Program-made: the position numbers and the translations under genes
Notes under the pieces: generated by a model
The model's input: only the letters and a program-made list of their open reading frames with translations
Database searches by the model: none
What the model was told of the DNA's origin: nothing
Shown: piece by piece, positions 37,170 to 46,280 of the stretch
How positions within the stretch are numbered: the first letter of the stretch is position 1
How the letters are laid out: every line of letters begins with the position of its first letter
Assembly (NCBI GenBank): GCA_900618425.1
Contig: UZAN01041658.1
Location: 9,926-56,205 of the forward strand
Source of the DNA: Echinostoma caproni
Taxonomy: Eukaryota; Platyhelminthes; Trematoda; Plagiorchiida; Echinostomatidae
Direction of reading: 5' to 3'
DNA: 46,280 bases

Positions 37170-37513
37170 TTTTCTCTTCTTCTGCTATAGTATTTCTCTG
37201 AGTCTCCGAGTCAAGAACGTAGCAGACTCACAGAATATAGCCAATTGTGGCGGAAGTCACTGCATATTGCATAGAGTTCCTCATTGCTTACTATACTGGT
37301 ATTTGGGCGAGTTATCGAAAATAGCTTATTTCATTTGCTGGGTTTTGTTGTCAGTAGGTATAGGCTTTTCCAAGTGCCTCTCACTCATAATAATTTGTTA
37401 TTTGTGACCGACAAAGCACACTGCAGCAGTTATTTTGTAGCATGCCCGACACGGTCTGAGGAAAAACTTTCCGGATACACAAAATGTTTTATTTGTTACT
37501 TAAAAATAAGCAT

Positions 37514-38897
37514 TACATTTTCATGAAGTATTCTCCACGAGCTTTCATGCACAGTTTCATGCGCTCAAACCATCTGGTGAAATAGCTCGACCATTATGAA
37601 GCGAGTAACCCTGCGATCAGTTCAAGGAAGGCACCCACTGCAGCCGCTGGCGATCCTTATCGGATTCTACGCGTCATATGCCGGACAAAATGTCACATAG
37701 AGCCATATCTGGATGGTAGGATGAGTGACCAACCTCCTTGATGCGTCCCCTAAACAGAAAATCGCCGGAGACACGGGATCCGTGTGCATGTGCGCTTTCA
37801 TCGTGCAGTAAGGTCCCTCGTACTGATGTCCTTGAACAAAGCCTGACAACAGCCTCTAGCACTTTCAGCGAACAGTGGATGGCTGTGTCGATCGTAGCCT
37901 ACGGGATAAATCCGACCACGAAGCGATGCGTCGCAGTTTCTGAAAACCGAACCAAAGACCAATTGTGCAGACTAATCTTGCGTTTCAGACAGAAGCTGTA
38001 TGACATCAAGGTTACAAACGGGCCGCTGGTGGAAAATGTATAACCAATATAATTCCTTTGTACATATTACTTAATCTCATTGATTTTCATTAATAAAAGC
38101 CGCTACTTCTGTGGGTTTTTTCTGCCTCTCGGTGACGGGAGATTCCAGCGTGCGGCTGCTATGGCGATTCTGTCTTCCACTTGCGACCGTGGTTTTTGGT
38201 CTGTTATTCGCATCTACTTCGATTACTACAGTGGCGTATCAACCTCTGCTGACTGTGCTTTGCCATACATGCGGTACAGTAGCCACATGACCGGTTTTGA
38301 CCATGAACATAACCACCATCTTCTTTGCCACGCTGTGCTCGCGTCGGAAATTCTGAGATAGCGCCCCACCAATCGGCTTCAACTGAGCCGATTGTTGCTT
38401 AGTCTCTGGGTCGAAATTGTACAACCAGGTCTCATCACCCGTGATGATCTTCCAAACGGCATTGAAACGTCCACCATCAATCCTGAAAAGCATGGTGTGT
38501 CACCATTTTACCCGAACTGGTTTCTGTTTCTTACGGAGCTGATGGGGTAATCAGCGTGCGCAAACTTTCTGAGACTGAGCTTCTCATGTAGGATGGTGCG
38601 GATTGATCCCACTGAGATCCCGATGGCCTTCGCCAGCTATACCGCTGTCATCCGCTCATCCTCTTGTACCATCGCTTGCACAGCAGCAATGCTGTTCGCC
38701 TTGTTGGCCTCCACGGGTCGACCAAACCGAGTGTCATCATCTAGGGACCGCCTGCCACGCTTGAATTCCGTAAACCACTCAAACACAGTGCTTCTTGAAG
38801 GAACATCATCCCCAACGACAGCTCGTAAACCATCAACATTCTGCCGCTGCATTAAACCACATTTACTGTCGTAGAAAGTCATCACCCTCGAAGTCAT
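37514..38897 (-). pseudogene. mariner transposase relic (DD34D type)
   Basis: A mariner transposase moves its element by cut and paste, using two helix-turn-helix motifs and a DDD catalytic site. Reading the minus strand: 38897-38640 holds the first HTH region (VFEWFTEFKRGRRSLDDDTR, then FGRPVE). An in-frame TAG lies at 38637-38639, and the same frame continues with LAKAIGISVGSIRTILHEKL, the second HTH. At 38493-38239 come FDGGRFNAVWK-type sequence, ITGDETWLYNFDPETKQQSA with the first catalytic Asp, and KTGHVATVPH. At 37862-37674 come LLHDESAHAH (second Asp) and SSYHPDMALCD (third Asp). At 37573-37517 the native C-terminus reads WFERMKLCMKARGEYFMKM before TAA. About 450 bases separate the KTGHVATVP block from the second Asp block, where roughly 180 are expected, so there is foreign or duplicated sequence of about 270 bases around 37.9-38.2 kb. 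Terminal inverted repeats were not firmly identified. Confidence 0.9.
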
Positions 38898-39209
38898 CGA
38901 CTGAGTTCCATCCTCACAGTTCGAGTATAACGACCCTTATGACCGGTGAGCTCTGCTGTCGGTATTTAGTTCTGAGTTGCAATCCCTGAACAATACTCAC
39001 AGCTCACGTTTTGTCCGAATATACCATCCTTACATATTGTCAGAAAACACAGAGTAGCTCATTTGCGGTGATGCTTCTACAGGCGAATACATCACAATTT
39101 ATATCCAACTGTTCAGAAGGGAGAGGGGAGAGAAAGAAATCAAGACACGTTAGAAGAGCACTAATCAACATTCCAGTTCCATTGCCGGATATTGTTCACG
39201 CTTTGGTCT

Positions 39210-39620
39210 TCACGCATGCGTATTGGTGAGAGCCGTTAGGGGGGGGTGGCTGTTGTGTGTGGTGTTGGCCACTGAAGGCTGAGAGTTCTTACGAATAATT
39301 TTTGCCAGCACAGGGGGGGGATTATGTAGGTGGTTTCCGATCGCTTCCGCTATGGCCGAAACGCGACTCCTAATTCTCTTAGATTGACAGCTGCGAACTA
39401 AGTAGAGGGGTCGAAACGCCTCGGCCACATTAACCACGTAGTTTGATTCCATCAGGTGTGAAACCATCTAGCTGTTAATGGTCTTAATTATTCCACTATT
39501 CAGCCAGGGCGAGTGGTGCTCCTGGACTCGTTCAGATAAACGTTTGCTCGTGTGGCCGATATACGTTGTCCCACAATTCACGTTTTCCTTTCCCAGTGAT
39601 CTGCACGTGTAGTACGCATC
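39210..39620 (-). pseudogene. Penelope-like element GIY-YIG endonuclease relic
   Basis: Penelope-like retroelements carry a C-terminal GIY-YIG nuclease. The minus strand from 39620 reads DAYYTCRSLGKENVNCGTTY, then IGHTSKRLSERVQEHHSPWL: the YIG tripeptide, the conserved Arg of the T.KRL..R stretch and the EH that follows are all visible, with a Cys pair before YIG. After INS there is one in-frame TAG (39468-39470). The same frame then runs to 39210 with HLMESNYVVN and RPLYLVRSCQSKRIRSRV, typical of the segment after the nuclease core. The GIY half upstream is degraded by stops, and the reverse transcriptase is absent, so this is a short 5'-truncated copy. No start codon is meaningful. It lies about 310 bases from the mariner relic and on the same strand. 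Confidence 0.75.
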
Positions 39621-41390
39621 CGGAAAGTTCTAGCTCAACCCTCGTAGGTTTACAACGAGAATAATTTTTCGACCTTAAATGGTATTCCATTGCATCACAG
39701 AGACGGAATTCATTCTGAGCTCACTTGGATCCCTATCCGCAGAGTCAAGAAACATTAAGAACTACTAATTTCTATATTGCCAGTTAGTTCACGACAGCAG
39801 CAGTGAAATGAGGAGTCGAAAGTGAGTTCATGTTTAATTAGGACGTATCTTCCGTTGTCATTGAGAAGAATAATTTAGCAATGATCCAAGTAGATCTTGG
39901 ATAGGTAACAGGTATTGCTCTCAACAGTTGTATATCTGATCATAAGGATTCATCCAGATTCAACTTTCTCAGTGTTTAACACTCAAGAATTACCTTAAAG
40001 GGTTACACAACAAGATCCTGAAAAAATGTAGGAAGTTTACTAATTAGGACAATGATACCGGGCTTACGAAAGCAACGTACAATTATCCAAGTACTGTTGT
40101 TACAATGGTTAAGTAATAGTAATGTAATTTAAATGATGCATAGCTGGCCGATTGGTCTCTTTTTAAAGATTCCCAGATCAGTGACTTTTTATTCGTCACA
40201 CATTCACACCGGTTTTGTTCATTCCAGTTTAACATCTTTCCTAACGCGCATAGTTCAAACACCGGTAACACTGCGTACATCCATTAATTTCTTATAACCC
40301 GAGAGCTCATTGTCGACCTGCTGAACATATTATACACACACAGCCAACACCAGCTTAAGCGATTTATTTATCGATGCATTTATGTTTCCCCAATGCAATT
40401 TATAATCAATTTATCCGCATTTATGTTTTTTCTCATGCATTGATGAAAATATTTTGTTATGAGTCTGTCTGTAAGAATCTGTTGAATTGGTCACTCACTG
40501 AGCACCGAAGAGTAGCATCATCAACAAAGGAGATGCGCGTTACGTTTATCCTCCTTGTCAGTTAACTGGATAACCCAAAGCTAATCGATTGGTCTTCTAC
40601 ACACCTCGTTGCTTTCAATCACTTTACGCTTTATTTTCTCTGCACTGTTGGGAACCATGTCTTTAATTTTCTTGCGACTTGCTCACCGCTGTTCACAAAC
40701 CATACAAGACATGACTGAGGAAAACTTGAGCGTTATTCCTTAATTGCTCTGGGCCGAGGAATTCTACATTGCTTTTAGAGTGAGAATACTCACCATTTAA
40801 TACGATTATCTATCTCTCAACCCTAAGATGCCACAACTACACTCTACCTCCCCTGTGACCCTTTTTGGTGTATTGCAAAGGATATCTGTGTGACATCCAG
40901 AAAACTCAGGCTTTAGTCCATTTACTTTTGGTTACCCAGAGATTGCACCATCCATCACATGGCCTTTCGAAAAGCTTGCCCATTCGATACCGCTTTACCC
41001 TGTCAACCGCCACATTTTCAAAATATCCAACCAAGAAGGACAACAACAAAAGCAATGAATAAAATGAAACCCTCTAGCTACATGCTGTTACAAAAATGAA
41101 AGTCAAATTGGACATTGTTGTGATAAAAAATAGTAAGGGCTAAAACTTTGGACAAGATTAAGCACTTCTATTTATTCTTGGGCCCATGAAATGAAATTGT
41201 GGTGATTGAACTAATCAAACAAGTGTACCAGGCACATTGTGAGAGGTTTGGCCGTCTGTTGATGATGGAATTATGACGCAGATCCAGCGCATCAATATTT
41301 GGGATAGGAAATTCGGTAGCAGAATGCATGAGAGCACCCACCGTAGTGGGAATTATTTCGTTTATGATAAACCGATAGACCGAGATCATT

Positions 41391-41406
41391 CCCCCCACAC
41401 ACACAC
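41391..41406 (+). repeat. C-run plus (CA)n, copy 1
   Basis: Six C followed by alternating AC. The same C-run/(CA)n arrangement occurs 190 bases downstream at 41581-41599. Confidence 0.85.
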
Positions 41407-41580
41407 TTAATTGATTCCTTTTTGGATTCACTGTCAATGATGCGTGAAATGTGAAGTGGCTGTGTTGTGTGCATGTTTATGTGTGTGTTCGTATTTGTAG
41501 TACATGGTGGGCCAAACTTGGGGTGGATGTCTGTTCTTGCAAAGAATGCCAGTGAACTGGTGCAAAATTTTGGGTGTTCT

Positions 41581-41599
41581 CCCCCCCCCCCACACACAC
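41581..41599 (+). repeat. C-run plus (CA)n, copy 2
   Basis: Eleven C followed by four AC units. Between the two copies, 41461-41490 is TG-rich on the plus strand. Short overlapping open frames here arise from the simple-sequence bias. Confidence 0.85.
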
Positions 41600-44500
41600 G
41601 CACTCGCACAATGACAAACTCGCGCGTGCACCCAAAAGTAGCGGGAATCGAACATTCCCGCGTAGCATTGCTCGGTTGAATTTCAATGAAACGGACACCA
41701 GGTGTGTGCACTTCTCTCGACTCTGTTCAGGCAAAATTCGTTACCCTTTTCCGGTTTGTTTCATGTACTCGACAAGTCACTTTAAACAATCGGTTGCCTA
41801 CCACGCGCTGGGCTGAAGTGTTTTCCCGTTCCGTATGTTTGTGTGCGCGCTTGCGTGAGATCGCATATACTTGAGCACCAATCTCGATCACCTACCCGCC
41901 TACGTCCGGTAGCCGGAGATGATCGATTCTGTTTTGGACCAAGTGATGGTGTGATATAGTGAACTACAATCAAAGCTGACAATTTCGTCCATCATGGTCC
42001 GTAAGCCATCAACTGTAACCATTGAGTTGTCCGGGTAAAACGCATTGTTCGTGTCGCATCGTGAATGTGCCGTGTAAGTATGCTGTCTGAGGGCTTGGGT
42101 ATGTTCTGGATTGAAAGAATCGGTACACATCAGATTACCCATCACAATTATTAGAGCAAACACAAGCCGTTCGCGAACTAAGAGCAAAAATAAGTGCGCA
42201 CTGACAACCCTTGATGGCGTATTGAAAACCAAAGATTCCGTATCCAGCTTCCACTGCACTTATTACAATTTTGGGGTATTATTCACATATCGTTGATCCT
42301 GGACGATATTCCTCTTGAACAATGCGTGATATGAACAACCTTTCAGGAAGAAAGCAATCATCCCACCCACAGTGGAATTTTTGGGCTCAATACTAATGGA
42401 CTTCTGTAATGGATTCCAAATCAAGACAGACTGAGTTAGCAACCATGGGGAATGTAAAAATATTAAGCGAGCTAGGTGTCACCGTCACACGCGCCTACAC
42501 ACCTTAGTATGTTCGGATTGGAATACCGTCATGAGGCCCATTCTAACCTCACTCGATGTCACGTGCTGCGGACAGACTGTGTGGGGGAAAAAGAGATTTG
42601 GTTAAAATTTAGCGGAACGTTTTTATTGGGCGTAAGGCTCTGTAACGAGAGCCGGATGCAAAACCAGGTCGATAGCATGGTAGAGTAGCATGCCACACGG
42701 TGGGATTCCATTAAATGCACCGGATACGTCAAACTGAAGGGTCCTAACAAATATAAAGCAGTCGTACTTGTCTCCAAGACTGGTCCGTTGAAAGCAATAC
42801 CTGATGACAAGCCCATTTTTCAAATAATTTACGATAAACCTTGTTGTTGGCTTCGTCGTCGTCCCATAGAAAATCGAAGAACTTACAAATCCTTTTCTTT
42901 CGGCCATTTCCCAAACACATTCCCTGTTCTCTCGCCTGATGATTAACCACTTTTGAATTTACTGCCAGTTTTCATTGACTCATAAAACCATGCAAGATAA
43001 TTTGCCGACACTTTCTCCCCAAGATTTATCATTCCCTCATTCTCCTACACAAGCAGCGAGTTTATAGTTTTTCACGATCCTTCTTTCCAATAGACGGGAT
43101 AGTCTATGTACTCTAGTGTCTATTTCGTGCACTTGTTCGAATCTCATGAAGTTAGTGTAAGTAAAAATCTTCGTTGATCACATGACGACATCATATCCGA
43201 AAGACGGAATATCCGAAGGTGTGATGAAAAATTCAGGTTTTTATCTGCTGTTCAAATTCGCAAGCTCTGACATTCACGCACCTCAACCAGTTGTTTCTAC
43301 CGTGATATTTATGTGCTACTTTATTGTGCTTTGGTCAGTTTTCTTGCTCATTTAAACAAGATTAAAAATGTCAGGGAATAATTTGCCTCATTTTTGTCAA
43401 TTTCCGCTAATAATGGAATTGTAGACTTTGTAAACACCTCATTACGTATCGTTTTGCAAAAAGGATTCATCCAAACTCTAACCGCCCTTTTGAACACAGA
43501 ATTAACTTAAGGTAATCCAGTTCCGTAAAGGCATCATGACCAGTGTGTGAACTATGGGTAAACACTGGCCTAGTACATCTGGTGGCTATTGCGCCATGAA
43601 TTTTCTGCAGACAAAAACGGATACCTTCACAATACTGCAAATACGTCGTATTGTCATCAACACTGGGAGCTAATATCACATACAATAATGCCTTGTGGGA
43701 TAAATGCCCACGGGGCGAAATATTTTATTCCGCATTCATCATCATCCTTTATCCTCCATATGTCAACCTCATTGACAAGCACGGTTTCGGTTGGTAGCAT
43801 ATGTGAACCAGACGACCGTTGCCCTGAGGGCGGCTACAAGTTTCCGCACAAACGCGTAAACCAACCACATCTCGTGTGCACAGTTCACTTCATCCGTTCA
43901 ACTGAAATGGTTCACACCAAATGGCTCATTCGTATGCTGACTCAACACATGCATTCCACTTCATTTAGGGGGTTCACTCATTTTAAAGTAGGCATTTCTC
44001 TTTAGGTCGTTCTCCTATGCATCGTCTACAAATTCGTCCAAAGACTATCTTTCCATTGGTAGATCAGTATTCTTTTTTCATTGGTGTTCCCGATTGATTT
44101 AAAGCAAAATTCGGTGTCGATGTCGGACATAGATGTCGAATTATATTGAAAAGAGATAATAAGAGATACTGAACTTTAAAAACCCAATGAAGTGGCAACC
44201 AGCATCTTTTGAAGCAGATATAGTTTACTAGTGTACTGTTCAAACAAAAGAAAAAAGTATGGTCAGGAAAATAACCACCTGGGGATGAGAGGGTGACAGC
44301 AAGGCTCACCTTTGGACTTCACAATCAACGCGCTTGAAATATTCTACTTGATTCCATCACTCTTTTCTAGGGATAAGCATGAGTTTCAAGACTATCACGC
44401 TAGAAACTAACACGTGACCCAATTTGATAAATCAAGCTTTCATTTCAGAATATCTTTAAGGCAGACCATATGTACAAGTGAATGTGCATTTCCACTTCAG

Positions 44501-46280
44501 AGATCAAAAACCGTGCACAGTATTGTGTTTATAAAACGAAACAAGCCACGAGAAGTTCCGGGACGATATTTGTGACCATTAACTCGAATTTCTTAGGTTT
44601 TATTAAGGTGGTAAGTCAATGTGTATTCAGATTTGACTATACTATGGATATTAGATTGTTTCACTTATTTATTTAACCGAAAAGAATCTTATTTAGAAAG
44701 GTATCGAATCGGCTGTGAAGTAATACTACTAGTTCAATGGGATCAGTTGATTTTGTGTCTGACTGGGATAAGTTCAAATGATGCAATACTGTCTGAAATA
44801 TGCGCGGGTGTTGATTTTCACATCTAAAACCTAGTATCGCCTTCGACAATCTATCAAATGTGATCTAATACTCGTAACACTTCCAGTGCCGTTTTAAGAT
44901 CAAACTATTGATTTATTGATCAGTACAACAAAGATGTCTCCCTAACTGAATAAACGATAATGATCGAATTGCCAATTTAACAAAAAGTGAATGAGCTAAA
45001 ATAATTCATTGTTAAGGCCATATTCATATGCAATAGAAAATAGAACACTGAGTCCGATGGCGATGACTGGTGTGGTTAGTGCACTGCACAAAATAATGAT
45101 TTTTAGTTAATTTTAAATTCAGTCAGTGGCAATCGTTTGCTTCACATGACTCAATCGAATTAGACCGGTGCGATAGACTGACTGACACATGACACACGTG
45201 ATTTCTCATTCGGATCTATTTTTGCATGAAATCAAAACACTACACCTTAATGATCTGGGGAGCTTATCCTAAGCCAAATATTCCTTCAGTTACTTATGAT
45301 CATAATCGAGGTTCTGGTCGTAAGTAGTTCTGCAACAGTCTGTGCCACACCTAACCGACCTAAAGTTCACCGTTGAAATGCAAACGGAGGCGGAAAATGA
45401 CGGAAAAAGTATTACTGAAAGATGCACACTTTCTGTCAAGTATGCGTACGTTTTTCTTAAACAAATCCCGCTTCTCTCGGACTCGTCAATACTTAGACGT
45501 TTGCATTTAGTTAATTTCAATTGGTCTTGAATTCGGAAGTGGAAGAAAATGATGGTGAACTAACTTCTGACTGAATCCTGTTCGACGAGAACTCGGTTTA
45601 TCTCGTATTCATTTCTCCGAGGAAGTCTCAAACTATTTAGAAAGCGATTATTCGATGACGCATCAATATATCCTCAGCTATTTCACTCTATTTAAAACAG
45701 AGAAAGTTGGTCACTTCTCTCATACGCGAACTGATTTTCAATTGTCAGGATTAAGAGCAGTCTGAGGTTCGTAATTTTCATTGTAGTAGAAATTCTAATC
45801 TCTACTCTATCCTGAACGGTCATGAGAGGCCAATGGAAACCGAATGAGCATCACGTTTCACGAAGTTTTGCTTCATCTTCCAGGATGTGTGCATACGTGT
45901 GCCAGGAAGCAACCGCGTGCCTTGCATGTATGATGAGCAATTTAGGGGTTATTGTTTGGTTTGGCGGACGAGTGAAGGGGAGCGTGTTTACGCAGTTGGT
46001 GAGCGGCGCTGGTGTAGGAGACTGGGTGGTGAGCCCACCTGGGTTTGCAAGATTTTGGGGTGACGCAATCGGGATAGGCCTTGTTGCTATCTGAGATAAC
46101 TGCCTTTTGATGACGTAATCCAATGTCGTAATTACACTCCCAGAGTGACACTTATGGAGAATTCCGGGCATCGCAAGGCTGAGTTAAACTTTAGTTATCA
46201 AGATTCAAATCACTTACTGCCACGCGACGAATTGTTTCTTGTCTAGACAACTCTGGAGAAAGAAAATTTCCGCAGGGATA

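Larger units (their letters stand above)
39621..46280. other. No recognisable gene to the end of the window
   Basis: Apart from the C-run/CA repeats near 41.4-41.6 kb, I find only short frames. Minus 42559-42907 has a weak resemblance to a reverse transcriptase motif but not enough to call. Plus 43589-44005 (138 codons) is open but unrecognised. Confidence 0.45.

Noticed and set aside
41292..41711. 139-codon minus-strand frame and overlapping frames
   Set aside because: They are produced by the C-run and CA/TG simple repeats; there is no domain.
42490..42907. Possible reverse transcriptase relic on the minus strand (FDVSGAFNGIPP-like, and TSSEVRMG-like in another frame)
   Set aside because: The matches are too short and lie in different frames; spacing and flanking motifs do not support a family assignment.
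43589..44005. 138-codon plus-strand frame
   Set aside because: There is no recognisable domain, the composition is ordinary and no splice or promoter signals are clear.
45822..46171. Opposed open frames of about 90 and 106 codons near the right end
   Set aside because: They overlap on opposite strands and neither has a recognisable motif.
1..46280. CRISPR arrays, operons, phage or plasmid modules
   Set aside because: No regularly spaced repeats, no tightly packed same-strand genes and no ribosome binding site pattern were seen; the DNA is eukaryotic in character.

Overview
This window looks like a gene-poor stretch of an animal nuclear genome, most likely a parasitic flatworm (a digenean trematode is my best guess). 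There are no bacterial-style operons, no RNA polymerase or ribosomal genes, no CRISPR array, and almost no long open frames; apart from the retrotransposon relics, the open frames are about as long as chance would give in moderately AT-rich DNA. The repertoire of decayed elements is the kind found in fluke genomes: CR1-like and RTE-like LINEs, a Penelope-like GIY-YIG endonuclease, a mariner and a Tc1-like transposase. The taxonomic call is inferred from those families, not from a marker gene. I could not identify any intact host gene or convincing spliced host exon. Two long N runs (13071-13532 and 31837-32494) and three single Ns show this is a draft assembly.

Layout: 1857-2501 (minus) carries a CR1-like reverse transcriptase core with 214 uninterrupted codons. 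A roughly 130 bp sequence just 3' of it (1711-1835) recurs at 3283-3410. At 6283-6364 (minus) lies a tRNA-like sequence with A and B boxes. At 7942-8228 is a long, imperfect, almost loopless inverted repeat with two arms of about 137 bp. At 15181-15437 (plus) is the C-terminal end of an RTE-type LINE. From 15438 to 22767 there is mainly unannotatable sequence with a polypyrimidine/CG/TG simple-repeat block near 19.7 kb. At 22900-23385 (plus) is the 3' end of a Tc1-like transposon, followed by two G-rich quadruplex-type tracts at 23.7 and 24.3 kb.

The right half contains a CR1-like LINE (about 31159-33928, plus) with an endonuclease domain, an assembly gap, an internally deleted reverse transcriptase and a CAATA-repeat tail. 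A dense transposon cluster follows at 36.6-39.6 kb: a tRNA-like promoter fragment, an endonuclease fragment of an RTE-like LINE (plus), a mariner transposase relic (37514-38897, minus) and a Penelope-like GIY-YIG endonuclease relic (39210-39620, minus). From there to the end I see only simple repeats and short chance open frames.

Nothing here forms a working multi-gene system. The window reads as a transposon graveyard in an intergenic region or a large intron. The least explained structure is the inverted repeat at 8 kb.
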